Below, piece after piece: positions 28,392-38,831 of a stretch of 64,000 bases of DNA (position 1 is the stretch's first letter; each line of letters starts with the position of its first letter). The notes below the pieces were generated by a model. The model saw only the letters and a list, made by a program, of their open reading frames with translations, made no database searches and was not told the DNA's origin. Source of the stretch: Enterobacter cloacae (GTDB taxonomy: Bacteria > Pseudomonadota > Gammaproteobacteria > Enterobacterales > Enterobacteriaceae); assembly GCF_013375935.1 (NCBI RefSeq), contig NZ_CP056117.1, positions 1,116,001 through 1,180,000 of the forward strand, in the 5' to 3' direction. A program made the translations under genes and the position numbers.

Positions 28392-29290
28392 TTGCGCACC
28401 TCGTCTTTCTCTTCATGCAGGTTATCGTCTTCCTCTTCCGCGCGGTTCGGACCAACACCGACGTAGTGGAAGATGCTCGCTGCGAAGGTGGCAGCAAAAC
28501 CGACCGCTGCCAGCGGTTTCCAGATGCCTTTCCAGAACTTCACGGTGGCGCTGATTTCCGGATTCTCCGGCAGGCCGTGATACAGATTCGGCTTGTCGGC
28601 GTGGTGCAGCACGTACATCACGTGCGTGCCGCCAACCCCGGCCGGATCGTACAGGCCAGCGTTATCGTAACCACGGGTTTTCAGCTCGCCCACGCGCTCG
28701 GCCGCCAGCGTCTTCATATCCTCTTTGGAGCCAAAGTGGATAGCGCCCGTCGGGCAGGTCTTCACGCACGCTGGCTCCTGGCCGACGTTTACGCGGTCAA
28801 CGCACAGCGTACATTTGTAGACGCGGTTGTCTTCCGGGTTCATGCGCGGCACGTCGAACGGACAGCCCGCGATGCAGTAGCCGCAGCCAATGCACTGCTC
28901 GGACTGGAAGTCGACGATACCGTTGGCATACTGAATGATAGCCCCTTCTGACGGACACGCCTTCAGGCAGCCCGGATCCGCACAGTGCATACAGCCGTCT
29001 TTGCGGATAAGCCATTCCAGTTTGTCGTTCTGCTCCACTTCCGAGAAGCGCATTACCGTCCAGGACTTGGCGGTCAGGTCCGCCGGGTTGTCGTACACCC
29101 CGACGTTGTGACCCACTTCGTCACGGATGTCGTTCCACTCCGAACAGGCCACCTGACAGGCTTTACAGCCGATACAGGTGGTTACGTCGATAAGCTTCGC
29201 CACTTCCTGCTGATGGTCCCGCGCCTGAGGCGCGGGCGTGAAACCGTTAGTCGCGGAACGACGGATAATATCCTGAGATTGATAAGCCAT
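28388..29290 (-). CDS. fdoH: Formate dehydrogenase-O iron-sulfur subunit
   Basis: The 300-residue beta subunit with four [4Fe-4S] clusters. Four cysteine motifs: [40 protein letters not shown] and CTLCVDR...CVKTCP. A single C-terminal transmembrane helix ([20 protein letters not shown]) fixes it to the periplasmic face. Electrons run from FdoG to FdoI. It starts 12 bases after the fdoG stop. Confidence 0.97.
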   Translation of the reverse strand: MAYQSQDIIRRSATNGFTPAPQARDHQQEVAKLIDVTTCIGCKACQVACSEWNDIRDEVGHNVGVYDNPADLTAKSWTVMRFSEVEQNDKLEWLIRKDGCMHCADPGCLKACPSEGAIIQYANGIVDFQSEQCIGCGYCIAGCPFDVPRMNPEDNRVYKCTLCVDRVNVGQEPACVKTCPTGAIHFGSKEDMKTLAAERVGELKTRGYDNAGLYDPAGVGGTHVMYVLHHADKPNLYHGLPENPEISATVKFWKGIWKPLAAVGFAATFAASIFHYVGVGPNRAEEEDDNLHEEKDEVRK

Positions 29291-29302
29291 AAGTCGTCTC
29301 CG

Positions 29303-32300
29303 TTACACCTTTTCCACGTTCACGAGGAAGGCCTTAAACTCCGGCGTCTGCGTGTTCGCATCGCCGACGAACGGCGTCAGGGTGTTCGCAATGAACCCTT
29401 TCTTCGCCACGCCCTCATAGCCCCAGTGGATCGGAATACCGATGGTATCCACCTGCTGACCGTGAACGTTCAGCGTGCGAATACGCTTGGTCACCACCGC
29501 CTTGGCTTTGATGTAGCCACGGTTGGAGGAGACCTTCACGGTATCGCCATGGGCAATGCCGAGCTTGTTCGCCAGCTTCTCGCCGATCTCCACAAACTGT
29601 TCCGGCTGCGCGATGGCGTTAAGCAGCGCGTGCTTGGTCCAGTAGTGGAAGTGCTCGGTCAGACGGTAGGTAGTACCCACGTACGGGAACTTGTCCTTTT
29701 TACCCAGCGCTTCAAAGTCGCCCTTGAAGATACGGGCTGCCGGGTTAGAGACCACGTTCGGGTGCAGCGGGTTAGTGCCCAGCGGCGTTTCAAACGGCTC
29801 GTAGTGTTCCGGGAACGGCCCTTCCGCCATCTTGTCGATAGCAAAAAGACGGCCCATCCCTTCAGGCTGCATGATAAACGGCCCGACATCGCTGCCCGGT
29901 GCGGCAGTGCTGTAGTCCGGAATATCCACGCCGCCCCATTTCGCGCCGTCCCACTTCAGCAGCTGACGCTTCGGATCCCACGGGTTGCCCTGCGGGTCAG
30001 CGGATGCGCGGTTATAGAGGATGCGGCGGTTCAGCGGCCACGCCCATGCCCAGCCGAGCGTATTGCCCAGACCCGACGGGTCGGCATTGTCGCGGTTGGC
30101 CATCTGGTTGCCTTTCGGCGTCCAGCTACCGGCAAAAATCCAGCAGCCGCTTGAGGTGGTACCGTCATCGCGCAGGTGCGCGAAGGTGCTGAGCTGATCG
30201 CCTTTCTTCGCCAGAACCGCACCGGTAGCTGGGTCGATAACGTCCGCCAGCGCCTTACCGTTGCTCTCCATCGCCACTTCTTCCGGCGCTGGGTTTTCTG
30301 GCGTCGAGTAGTTCCAGGTCATGTTCAGAACCGGTTCAGGGTTCGCGCCGCCTTCAGCCGCGTACATCTTACGCAGGCGTAAGAAGATACCGGCCAGGAT
30401 CTCGCCGTCGTTCATGGCGATGCCCGGGGCGTCCGCGCCTTTCCAGTGCCACTGCAGCCAGCGGCCGGAGTTGACGATAGAACCGTTCTCTTCCGCGAAG
30501 CAGGTGGACGGCAGACGGAACACTTCGGTCTGAATTTTCGACGGATCGACGTCGTTCGATTCACCGTGGTTCTGCCAGAAGGTCGAGGTTTCGGTATTGA
30601 GCGGGTCAATGGTCACCAGGAACTTCAGCTTCGACAGAGACTCGACAACCTTGTTCTTGTTCGGGAACGACGCCACAGGGTTGAAGCCCTGGCAGATGTA
30701 GCCGTTGACCTGGCCCTGGTGCATCATCTCGAAGTACTGGAGTACGTCGTAACCTTTGTCCCACTTCGGCAGCCAGTCAAAGCCCCAGCTGTTTTCCGCC
30801 GTCGCCTTGTCGCCGTAGAAGGCTTTCATTAGCGAGACGAAGAACTTCGGATAGTTGCCCCAGTAGTTCACCTGGCCTTCGAGCAGCGGTTTTGGCGTGC
30901 TGGCCGTCAGGTAGGTTTGCAGGTCGGTCTGTTTCTCGCTTGGCAGGTTCATGTAACCCGTCAGGCTTTGCGACAGCAGGCCGAGGTCGGTCAGACCCTG
31001 AATGTTGGAGTGGCCGCGCAGGGCGTTCACGCCGCCGCCTGCCATCCCCATGTTGCCGAGCAGCAGCTGAACCATCGCCATGGTGCGGATGTTCTGCGCG
31101 CCGATGGAGTGCTGCGTCCAGCCGAGCGCGTACAGGAACGACGCGGTTTTATCCTTCGCGCTGGTTTCCGCAATCAGCTCGCAGACCTTCAGGAAGTCCG
31201 CCTTCGGCGTTCCGCAGATGTTTTCCACAACGTCCGGCGTATAGCGGGAAACGTGCTCTTTCAGCAGGTTCCACACGCAGCGCGGGTGTTGCAGGGTGGT
31301 GTCGCGCTTCGCAAAGCCGTTTTCGTCCAGCTCGTAGTTCCAGCTGGTTTTGTCGTATCTGCGTTTTTCGGCGTCATATCCGCTGAACAGACCATCTTCG
31401 AAGTGGTAATCCTCGCGCACGATCAGGCTGGCGTTGGTATAGGCTTCGGTGTATTCGCGGTTGTATTTTTCGTTGGTCATCAGGTACAGCAATACGCCTG
31501 ACAGGAAAGTGATGTCAGTACCTGAACGAATAGGGGTGTAGAAATCCGCCACTGACGCCGTACGCGTAAAGCGGGGATCGATCACAATCAGCTTCGCACC
31601 GTTGTGGATTTTGGCTTCCATCGCCCAGCGGAACCCGACAGGGTGCGCTTCAGCGGCGTTACCGCCCATCACCACGATAAGGTTGGCGTTCTTGATGTCG
31701 ACCCAGTGGTTGGTCATCGCACCGCGACCAAATGTTGGAGCAAGACTTGCTACCGTTGGTCCGTGTCAGACACGCGCCTGGTTGTCGACCGCGAGCATGC
31801 CGAGTGCGCGCGTGAATTTCTGGGTTAAATAGCCGGTTTCGTTACTGGACGCTGAAGCACACAGCATCCCGGTGGAGAGCCAGCGGTTAACCGTGACGCC
31901 GTCGGCGTTTTTCTCAATAAAGTTGGCATCGCGGTCTTCTTTAATGTGTTTTGCGATGCGGTCAAACGCCTCTTCCCAGCTAATTTGCTGCCACTTGTCG
32001 GAGCCAGGCGCGCGGTATTCCGGGAATTTGAGGCGGCTTTCGGAGTGGATAAAGTCCACCAGACCGGCCCCTTTCGGGCACAGCGCGCCGCGGTTGACCG
32101 GGTGATCCGGGTCGCCTTCGATATGGAAGATAGATGCTTTGGCGTTTTTCGCACCGTCGCCGAGGCTATACATCAACAGCCCACAGCCGACGGAGCAGTA
32201 CGTACAGGTGTTACGGGTTTCGCGGGTACGCAGCAGTTTGTACTGCCGCGTTTCCGCCAGCGCTACGCCGGGCGCAAAGCCCAGTGCCGCCGCCGTGGTG

Positions 32301-32353
32301 CCTGCCATACCGCCAGCGCAGATCTTAAAGAACTGCCTTCTGCTGACCTGCAT
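29303..32353 (-). CDS. fdoG: Formate dehydrogenase-O catalytic subunit, selenoprotein
   Basis: A 1016-residue molybdopterin-selenocysteine enzyme that oxidises formate to CO2 in the periplasm. The frame is interrupted by one TGA (plus-strand TCA 31766-31768) at residue 196, read as selenocysteine in ARV-Sec-HGPTV; both halves are in the same frame and the total length equals E. coli FdoG. A Tat signal peptide SRRQFFK leads the protein. The [4Fe-4S] ligands are in NTCTYCSVGCG. A SECIS hairpin follows the UGA. First gene of fdoGHI-fdhE. Automatic callers often split it into two ORFs (29303-31717 and 31766-32353). Confidence 0.97.
31726..31768 (-). promoter_or_regulatory. SECIS element of fdoG with UGA(Sec) codon
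   Basis: On the minus strand, TGA is followed by a hairpin: lower stem GACCAA/TTGGTC (31756-31761 with 31726-31731) and apical stem AGCAA-GTC-TTGCT (31739-31751). The apical stem and small loop are the part bound by SelB, which delivers Sec-tRNA. Confidence 0.88.
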
Positions 32354-32546
32354 GGGTCACTCCTTGTTCGACATTGCTTATATATGGAGTTTTTACTTCG
32401 CGGTTGAGAATGGACCGCAAAGGAGAAAAATTTGCGTTAATCCCTCATGTCTCCGAGGGATATGCCCAGAATACCACAATGTCGGTACGCCTGTTCCAAC
32501 GGCGTTAAAACAAAGTGAACGTATTATCACTCCATTGATTATAAAA

Positions 32547-32562
32547 TGTGATATCAATCACA
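32547..32562. promoter_or_regulatory. CRP site between fdoG and fdhD
   Basis: TGTGA-TATCAA-TCACA is a perfect match to the CRP half-sites, in the 382-base divergent gap (32354-32735). It is about 190 bp from each start. The rest of the gap is AT-rich and holds no gene I can support. Confidence 0.75.
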
Positions 32563-32735
32563 ATATTAACCCTGCATGTTAAAGGGGTGTAGCAGGGGGC
32601 AGGTTGCACCGCTCCCAAGTGAGTAGGTAAACTTGTCGAAGATGGCTGCTGAAAAGTTGATCCATACTATGCGTATCGCCTGTGATTTATGCTGCAATAG
32701 CAGGCTCACTTCCGTGGTTGTTCAGGAATACCGTT

Positions 32736-33572
32736 GTGTCTAAACAAAACCGTGCTACCCACGCGTCGCCACTGCCTGCGGGCATCGTGGAACTGTCGGT
32801 GCACAGACCGCCCCACATTTCGCATGCCACGCCGGATTTTCTGGCGGAAGAAGTTCCCGTTGCCCTGGTGTACAACGGTATTTCGCACGTGGTGATGATG
32901 GCCTCGCCGAAAGATCTTGAGCTGTTCGCCATTGGTTTTTCCCTCTCGGAAGGCATCATTGCGCATCCGCAGGAGATCTACGGCATGGACGTCGTGCAGG
33001 CCTGCAACGGTCTTGAAGTGCAAATTGAGCTCTCCAGCCGTCGCTTTATGGGGTTGAAAGCGCGCCGCCGCGCGCTGGCCGGACGAACCGGCTGCGGCGT
33101 GTGCGGCGTTGAACAGCTTAACGATATCGGCAAGCCCATTGTCCCGCTGCCGTTTACCCAGACGTTTAATCTGGCGCATCTTGACCGGGCGCTCGGGCAC
33201 CTGAACGACGTGCAGCCTGTCGGCCAGCTCAGCGGCTGTACGCACGCGGCGGCGTGGGTTTTGCCGTCCGGGGATATTGCAGGCGGACATGAAGATGTGG
33301 GCCGTCACGTGGCGCTGGATAAGCTGTTAGGCCGCCGCGCACGGGAAAGCACGCTCTGGCAGCAGGGCGCGGCACTGGTTTCCAGCCGCGCCAGCTATGA
33401 GATGGTGCAAAAGTCCGCGATGTGCGGGGTAGAGATCCTGTTTGCGGTGTCGGCGGCAACCACGCTGGCGGTGGAAGTGGCGGAGCGCTGCAACCTGACG
33501 CTGGTGGGTTTCTGCAAGCCGGGAAGGGCGACGATTTATACCCATCCACAGCGGTTAATAGTTAATCAGTAA
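32736..33572 (+). CDS. fdhD: Sulfurtransferase FdhD for formate dehydrogenase
   Basis: FdhD carries sulfur from IscS to the molybdenum cofactor of formate dehydrogenases; without it the enzymes are inactive. The two redox-active cysteines are C120 and C123 in [11 protein letters not shown]. Other conserved parts are [36 protein letters not shown] and [24 protein letters not shown]. The GTG at 32736 is chosen as start: AGGA lies 8 bases upstream, and it gives 278 residues (E. coli 277). An ATG at 32682 would add 18 residues with no conservation. Divergent from the fdo operon. Confidence 0.95.
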   Translation: MSKQNRATHASPLPAGIVELSVHRPPHISHATPDFLAEEVPVALVYNGISHVVMMASPKDLELFAIGFSLSEGIIAHPQEIYGMDVVQACNGLEVQIELSSRRFMGLKARRRALAGRTGCGVCGVEQLNDIGKPIVPLPFTQTFNLAHLDRALGHLNDVQPVGQLSGCTHAAAWVLPSGDIAGGHEDVGRHVALDKLLGRRARESTLWQQGAALVSSRASYEMVQKSAMCGVEILFAVSAATTLAVEVAERCNLTLVGFCKPGRATIYTHPQRLIVNQ

Positions 33573-33686
33573 TTTTGAATGATAATAGCAAATCCTTCCG
33601 CTATCAGTTGAACGGGATGAGGACTAATATTTATCTCATCAAGGCACGGTGCCTTACCTAAACAACTTAACGAAAGGGTTTAAATC

Positions 33687-33899
33687 ATGAAAAGCATCAA
33701 AACTTTTGTCGCTGTAATCGCTCTGGCTGCTTCATTCGGTTCTTTCGCTGCACAGACCGTCACCGCTTCCGCCTCCACGCTGGATGGTGCAGAAGCGAAA
33801 ATCGCCGCACAGGCTCAGGAAGCGGGCGCGTCATCCTACAAAATTACCCAGGCGTTCACCGGTAACCGCGTGCACATGACCGCTGAACTGAACAAATAA
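33687..33899 (+). CDS. Small periplasmic DUF1471 (YdgH/BhsA/McbA-type) protein
   Basis: A 70-residue preprotein. The signal peptide MKSIKTFVAVIALAASFGSFA is followed by about 48 mature residues with the DUF1471 features: an A-rich helix (DGAEAKIAAQAQEAGASSYKIT) and a terminal strand NRVHMTAELNK. Members of this enterobacterial family respond to stress or biofilm conditions; the role of this one is unknown. GAAAGGG precedes the ATG. Monocistronic between fdhD and a fimbrial operon, ending in a long hairpin. Confidence 0.85.
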   Translation: MKSIKTFVAVIALAASFGSFAAQTVTASASTLDGAEAKIAAQAQEAGASSYKITQAFTGNRVHMTAELNK

Positions 33900-33911
33900 G
33901 CCGTATTGCCA

Positions 33912-33940
33912 CTGTCCCTCGCTCTTCGGAGCGGGGACAG
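33912..33940 (+). terminator. Hairpin with UUCG loop after the DUF1471 gene
   Basis: CTGTCCCTC-GCTC-TTCG-GAGC-GGGGACAG forms about 12 pairs with one bulge. The tail GTGTAAATTAAAT has few U, so it may act partly as a 3' stabiliser. Confidence 0.5.
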
Positions 33941-34305
33941 GTGTAAATTAAATATTGCTGCCAAAGGCTTTACCCCTCCTTATTTCCGCTTTATTGTCTC
34001 CTCTGTTTATCCTTCGTCGTTAAATAAACCTCTAAAATAATATTTCTAACCGGGTTGGCGATAATATTATTTAAATCTATGCTTTTTCTCACCCGAAGCA
34101 ATTTTCTTGCTTGTTATATTCGTTTTTTAAATGTTTGATCTTAATAATTAAGGAATTCCTCAGGCGTTAATCCTAAAGATGAAGCAGATAATTGATAGGG
34201 GTTATTGATGCTGGTATTTTCCTGCAATTAATATTGATTTTCTAACCCTTTGGTCAAATGTTTGTATTTGGCTTTATTTGTACTTCACCTTAATAAGGAA
34301 ATTGA
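33941..34305. other. AT-rich intergenic region upstream of fimbrial operon
   Basis: About 365 bases with long A/T tracts and no ORF of note. It is markedly more AT-rich than flanking DNA, as is usual for silenced fimbrial promoters (H-NS binding is an inference). No invertible repeats or GATC cluster were seen that would point to phase variation. AAGGAA at 34295-34300 serves the pilin. Confidence 0.5.
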
Positions 34306-35004
34306 ATGAACGCGCTTATCAAAAAAGGAGTGCTGGCCACAGCGTTAGCGATGTCGGTTAATACGGCCATGGCTGCACAAAGCATTGATATTAAAGTAAC
34401 AGGTAAAATTCTTCCGTCATCCTGTACCCCAGCCTTCCCAAGCGGCGGCGGTATTGCTGACTTTGGTACCATGAAGGCGGCATCTCTCAATTCGACCAGC
34501 ATGACCCCGCTGGCGGACATTAAAGAAATTCCCGTTACCATTACCTGTGAAGAGGCCACGCGTGTTGCGGTGAAGTTTACCGATGCGCGTGACGACTCTT
34601 CTCCTACAGAAAGTGTCAAAATTAATAGTAATTTTTCGGGTTCACCATTTTATATGTTTGGCCTGGGATTGTATAACGATAAAAAAATTGGTGCCTATGC
34701 ATTAGCGTTATCCCGCACGCAAGGTGTTAACACCAACGATACTGGCGAATCGCTTTACCCAATGGCGAGCGTAGATGCTGGTAAAACCTGGGGCACTAAA
34801 GGTATCGACTATTTGCAGATTACCAGCAATAACTCTGAAATATATGGATTTAGTACGGAGAGATCGGGTACCGAGCTTTCTGCTCAAAGTAAGATCAACT
34901 TCAAAGTTGCTGTAAGCGCCACAATTAACCCAACCAACGATTTAAACGTTACGGATGAAGTGACGCTGGACGGTTTAACCAACGTAGAGCTGGTTTACCT
35001 CTGA
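34306..35004 (+). CDS. Major fimbrial subunit, DUF1120-like pilin
   Basis: A 232-residue secreted protein; signal peptide MNALIKKGVLATALAMSVNTAMA, mature start AQSIDIKVTGKI. A cysteine pair (SSCTPAFP and ITCEE) about 50 residues apart, as in chaperone-usher pilins; the C-terminus is strand-like and ends LTNVELVYL. The pattern IKVTGKILPSSCTPAF...GGIADFG resembles the DUF1120 family found in enterobacterial yhc/ybg-type operons; this is recall, not a search. First gene of a four-gene unit with chaperone, usher and a smaller secreted subunit. The ligand is unknown. Confidence 0.8.
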   Translation: MNALIKKGVLATALAMSVNTAMAAQSIDIKVTGKILPSSCTPAFPSGGGIADFGTMKAASLNSTSMTPLADIKEIPVTITCEEATRVAVKFTDARDDSSPTESVKINSNFSGSPFYMFGLGLYNDKKIGAYALALSRTQGVNTNDTGESLYPMASVDAGKTWGTKGIDYLQITSNNSEIYGFSTERSGTELSAQSKINFKVAVSATINPTNDLNVTDEVTLDGLTNVELVYL

Positions 35005-35078
35005 TTATCGCACTGCTGATAATTCACTGCTCCTCTGATTGGGGGAGCAGTCTCCATCAATATTAACGGACTAATATT

Positions 35079-35762
35079 ATGATTCTCTCTAAAAAAACGT
35101 TGCTCTGCGTTTGCCTGTTTTCGTCGTTGCAGACGTTTGCCGCCGGTATGGTGCCAGAAACTTCTCTGCTGTTAATTAACGAAGACGAGCGGGGAGCGAG
35201 CATGGATGTGAAAAATAGCGACGATACCGCCCAGCTTCTCTATACCCGCATTGTCGATTTACCGGACGATCCAAAACCCGGCGTGGTTGTCACTCAACCG
35301 GTGGTGCGCATAAACGCCGGAAAAACGCAGCGCGTACGCTTTGTCTTAAAAGACAGCGCGGAAAAATTAAAAACTGAACACTTAAAGCGCGTCATCTTTT
35401 CCACTATTCCGCAACGAGAGCAGAATAAAGTGAAAATGGTTTTCAGCCAGAATCTGCCCGTCATTATTCGCCCGGCAGGTCTCGACGTGAATATGGAGCC
35501 CTGGAAAGATCTGCGCTGGCAGATTAAAAACGGCAGCCTGACGGTGGTAAACGATACCCCTTATGTGGTGCGTATGGAGCAACACGCCACGTTATTACCG
35601 TCACGAATTAAGGTCAAATTCGATAAAAGCTATATTCTTCCCGGCCAGACGATGATAGCGGCGTCGGATAACAAAATATCAGGGCAGAATAACAAGGTAG
35701 AAATGTACCCTGCTACCCGCTTTGGCTATAAAGCCGGTTCTTACGTTGCTGAATTAAAATAA
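35079..35762 (+). CDS. Periplasmic pilus chaperone
   Basis: A 227-residue PapD-like chaperone with signal peptide MILSKKTLLCVCLFSSLQTFA. Two Ig-like domains are expected: the N-terminal one has PETSLLLINEDERGASMDVKN and RINAGKTQRVRFVL (part of the subunit-binding F1-G1 region follows), and the C-terminal one ends TRFGYKAGSYVAELK. It would donate a strand to the pilin and bring it to the usher. 74 bases after the pilin, 17 bases before the usher. Confidence 0.85.
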   Translation: MILSKKTLLCVCLFSSLQTFAAGMVPETSLLLINEDERGASMDVKNSDDTAQLLYTRIVDLPDDPKPGVVVTQPVVRINAGKTQRVRFVLKDSAEKLKTEHLKRVIFSTIPQREQNKVKMVFSQNLPVIIRPAGLDVNMEPWKDLRWQIKNGSLTVVNDTPYVVRMEQHATLLPSRIKVKFDKSYILPGQTMIAASDNKISGQNNKVEMYPATRFGYKAGSYVAELK

Positions 35763-35779
35763 TAACAGACGGAGCGGTC

Positions 35780-38209
35780 ATGATAATTTCCACCTGTAAA
35801 ACAGGCGTGCTGGCATTTTGCCTGAGCGCGGTGGCGTTCGGCATTCGTGCAGAAATTCATCCAGCTACAGCGCCCGCTATAGAGCTGGCAAGAGCCTTTT
35901 TCGATACCGAAGCGTTAAAACAGAGTGGTCTCGATCCGGCAATTGCTGACTATTATGCCGTCTCCCCGCGATTTATACCGGGCTATCATAATGTCACCGT
36001 GGTAATTAACGGCAAAAAGCGCGGCATTATGCCCGTGAAGTTTAATGACGAAGGTCTTCCCTGTATTGATGGGGAATTTCTGGACGCCGCCGGGTTATAT
36101 AAAAAAATCAAGCGTGAAACCTGCCCCTTAATTCATCAGTACTGGAAAAACGCGACGGTGGTCACTTCTCCGGACGTCGACGAAATTTCGCTGGTTGTTC
36201 CGCCAGAGGCCATTAACCCGGAAAGCGGCCGCCAGGTGGCTGACGTGCGCGGCGGACGCGCGGCTATGCTGAACTACTCCATGTTTGGCACCCATTACGA
36301 CTTCGATGATGATAAATCCGATCGCTTTCAGTCTTCGTTTGAGTTTGGCTTTAACGCCGGCGACTGGATTGTGCGCAGCTCGCAGTTTATCAGCGACGGC
36401 AGCGGCATGGACTTCGAGAGCGAATCGCTTTATACCTATGCACAGCGCACCTTTACCGACTACGGCGTGATGGTTCAGGGGGGGCAAATTAACATCGCCA
36501 ACAGCCGCTTCAGTATGCCGGGCATTTATGGCGTACAGATGATGCCGGATAACGCCCTTCAGCCTGGCTATAGCAGCGGCATTGAGGTGAGCGGTATAGC
36601 CCGTAACGCCCAGGCGCGCGTGGACATTCGCCAGGGCGGACAGCTGATTTTCTCCACGCTGGTGCCGGCCGGGCCGTTCACCTTAAGCGATGTACCCATT
36701 GCCAACCTGAATACGGATTTAAGCGTCACGGTGGCGGAAACCGACGGCAGCGAAAGCCATTTCACGATCGCCGCCAGCACCTTTCGTAGCAACCACGTGG
36801 GCCGCGCGCCGGGCTTTTCCCTGGCCGTCGGGCGTGCGGAGGATATGGAGACGAGTTTTGCGCAGCCGTGGATTGTCGCCGCGTCAAACGGCTGGTCCAT
36901 TAACAGCCGGATAAACTTTCTCGCCGGCATGGTGATGGCGGATAACCACTATTACGGCTTCTCCGCCAACGTTGACACCGTGCCGATGCAGCATATGTAC
37001 GCCTCGCTGGGCTTTCTCGGCTCTATTGATAACCTTTCGCAGACCGATGGCAACAAAACCACGCTGGATGTCGGCTACGCATTGCCGTGGGGGCTCGGCC
37101 TGTCGCTTGGCGGGAGCTACGGTACGCCGAAGTACCGGGAAATGCAGGAGCTTTACAGCGACGACGACGATTACTCGACCACGAAATACGACACCAACGT
37201 TGGCGTCAGCTGGGCTAACACGACGCTGGGCCGTTTCTCGCTGAGCTATTACAACAACCAGACCTGGAACAGCGAATACGACAGCCGCCGCATCATTTCG
37301 TCATGGTCCCGGTCGTTCCGCTATTTCAACGTCAGCGTAAACTGGGAGTCAGACATCAGCCACGGTGATAAGTACGCCAGCGACAGCGATATGTTTTACG
37401 TGAACGTCTCTGTGCCTCTGGGCCGCACCGGCGTATCCACCAACAGCTGGTATCGTGAAAACGAGGGCAAAGCCTCTTACGGCACCCGCGCCATGGGGTC
37501 ACTTAACGATGAAAATACCTACACAGTGGGCGTCTCTCAGGATCGCGACGACAGCGTAACCAGCTGGGATGGTTCGCTGAACAGTAACCTGCACTACACC
37601 ACGCTCGCGTTAGGGTTTGGCGGTGACAATGAAAGCAACCGTAACTCCTCGATCGCGCTGAGCGGCGGCGTTGTCGCGCACGGTGATGGCGTCACCTTCT
37701 CTCCCTATCCGGTGACGGATACCTATGCGGTTGTGGCGCTGGACAAGCCCGTTGCCGGGGTGGCGATCGGCACCCCGCGCGGCAACGTCTGGACGGACAA
37801 ATGGGGCAGAGCGGTTGTCCCCGCCCTGACGCCGTTTAGCGAAAGTACGGTTGAGATAGATACCCAAAGCCTGCCGGGCAACCTGGACGTCAGCAACGGC
37901 CACGCGTCGCTGAAGGCCTCCCACGGGGCATTTGCTCACTGGAAGTTCACCACCCTGAGCCAGCGCCGCGTGCTGCTGAACATTACGCGCGCGGACGGCA
38001 CGCCGTTACCGAAAGGCGTCTCCGTTGTGAACGGCAAAGGGGAGTACATCACCTCTGCACCGGAGGACGGCATCATCTTCCTGAATGATATTTCCGCCAG
38101 CCAGACGCTGTACGCGAAGCTGGATACTGGCCGCTGCACGCTGAGCTTTAGCTTACCGGAAGCGGACCCCACTCAATTCTACGAGGAGATAAACGGAAAA
38201 TGTCTCTGA
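35780..38209 (+). CDS. Outer-membrane fimbrial usher
   Basis: An 809-residue usher of the PapC family. Signal peptide, then the N-terminal chaperone-binding domain (ARAFFDTEALKQSGLDPA...GYHNVTVVINGKKRG), a 24-strand barrel with plug (about 140-640) and C-terminal domains ending in a Cys pair GRCTLSF...NGKCL. It is slightly shorter than the classic 830-870 residues and resembles the usher type that works with DUF1120 pilins. The last 10 bases overlap the next gene. Confidence 0.9.
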   Translation: MIISTCKTGVLAFCLSAVAFGIRAEIHPATAPAIELARAFFDTEALKQSGLDPAIADYYAVSPRFIPGYHNVTVVINGKKRGIMPVKFNDEGLPCIDGEFLDAAGLYKKIKRETCPLIHQYWKNATVVTSPDVDEISLVVPPEAINPESGRQVADVRGGRAAMLNYSMFGTHYDFDDDKSDRFQSSFEFGFNAGDWIVRSSQFISDGSGMDFESESLYTYAQRTFTDYGVMVQGGQINIANSRFSMPGIYGVQMMPDNALQPGYSSGIEVSGIARNAQARVDIRQGGQLIFSTLVPAGPFTLSDVPIANLNTDLSVTVAETDGSESHFTIAASTFRSNHVGRAPGFSLAVGRAEDMETSFAQPWIVAASNGWSINSRINFLAGMVMADNHYYGFSANVDTVPMQHMYASLGFLGSIDNLSQTDGNKTTLDVGYALPWGLGLSLGGSYGTPKYREMQELYSDDDDYSTTKYDTNVGVSWANTTLGRFSLSYYNNQTWNSEYDSRRIISSWSRSFRYFNVSVNWESDISHGDKYASDSDMFYVNVSVPLGRTGVSTNSWYRENEGKASYGTRAMGSLNDENTYTVGVSQDRDDSVTSWDGSLNSNLHYTTLALGFGGDNESNRNSSIALSGGVVAHGDGVTFSPYPVTDTYAVVALDKPVAGVAIGTPRGNVWTDKWGRAVVPALTPFSESTVEIDTQSLPGNLDVSNGHASLKASHGAFAHWKFTTLSQRRVLLNITRADGTPLPKGVSVVNGKGEYITSAPEDGIIFLNDISASQTLYAKLDTGRCTLSFSLPEADPTQFYEEINGKCL

Positions 38210-38790
38210 TTATTCGTCGCACGTTTTTACTGCTGCTGGCCTGCGTCGCCCTCAGCCATGCTCCCTCCGTCCTGGCAGAAGAGGAGTGTCAGGTCGTTTC
38301 TTCAGTGAAGAGTATCAATAATGGTCTGCTGCGTCGGGAGACGATGCGCGAGGTCAGCACGGATATTGGCGGAAAAACGTACCGGGGCTACGCCTCGTCA
38401 GAGCGTGAGATCCAGGTGTCGGCGATCTGCCCGGACGCGCGCAGGATCCGACTTCAGGTGGACGGCCCGGCCCGTGGAAACAAGGCGTATCGCTTCAGCG
38501 ACAGCGGCGTGCTGAAAATCGCGGCTAAAGAGGCCCGCATGGATAATGGTGCCGTGCAGCTGGCAGCCGTGCCGCGCGGTTCGGCGCAGATAACCGCGGG
38601 CGCGGCGGAGGTCGTGCTGCCGCCGGATATGTCTCTCGTGGCGGTGAACGGCAGCGAGGTGGCGGGCAAACAGCTGGTCGTTACGCTCTCCGTGGTCACT
38701 TATCTTAACGATAGCGCGTTTAAGACGGGCAATACGGCGGAGCTCGAAGAAATGCTGACGGTGAATTACGTTACCCTCGCGGCGCAGTAA
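38200..38790 (+). CDS. Minor fimbrial subunit or tip protein
   Basis: A 196-residue secreted protein; signal peptide MSLIIRRTFLLLLACVALSHAPSVLA, mature EEECQVV. Cysteines occur in ECQVV and AICPDA. The C-terminal strand LEEMLTVNYVTLAAQ could be the donor strand. I do not recognise a specific family; position after the usher and small size suggest a tip or minor pilin. No separate adhesin gene is present, so this protein may do the binding. It overlaps the usher by 10 bases. Confidence 0.75.
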   Translation: MSLIIRRTFLLLLACVALSHAPSVLAEEECQVVSSVKSINNGLLRRETMREVSTDIGGKTYRGYASSEREIQVSAICPDARRIRLQVDGPARGNKAYRFSDSGVLKIAAKEARMDNGAVQLAAVPRGSAQITAGAAEVVLPPDMSLVAVNGSEVAGKQLVVTLSVVTYLNDSAFKTGNTAELEEMLTVNYVTLAAQ

Positions 38791-38800
38791 ACGCCGCCTT

Positions 38801-38831
38801 GCCCGACGGACGCGCGCTGTCGGGCTTTTTT
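38801..38831 (+). terminator. Fimbrial operon terminator
   Basis: GCCCGAC (38801-38807), an 11-base loop, GTCGGGC (38819-38825), six T. It lies 10 bases past the operon and touches the stop codon of the convergent azlD. Confidence 0.85.

Noticed and set aside
31766-32353. Possible frameshifted or truncated fdoG pseudogene
   Set aside because: The break is a single in-frame TGA at the known selenocysteine position with a SECIS hairpin, so the gene is intact.
32354-32735. Plus-strand ORFs (for example 32139-32582) running out of the fdoG 5' end
   Set aside because: They are antisense to fdoG, cross the promoter gap and CRP site, and show no coding signature.
33941-34305. Possible invertible promoter for phase variation of the fimbrial operon
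   Set aside because: No inverted repeat pair and no fim-type recombinase gene were seen near the AT-rich region.
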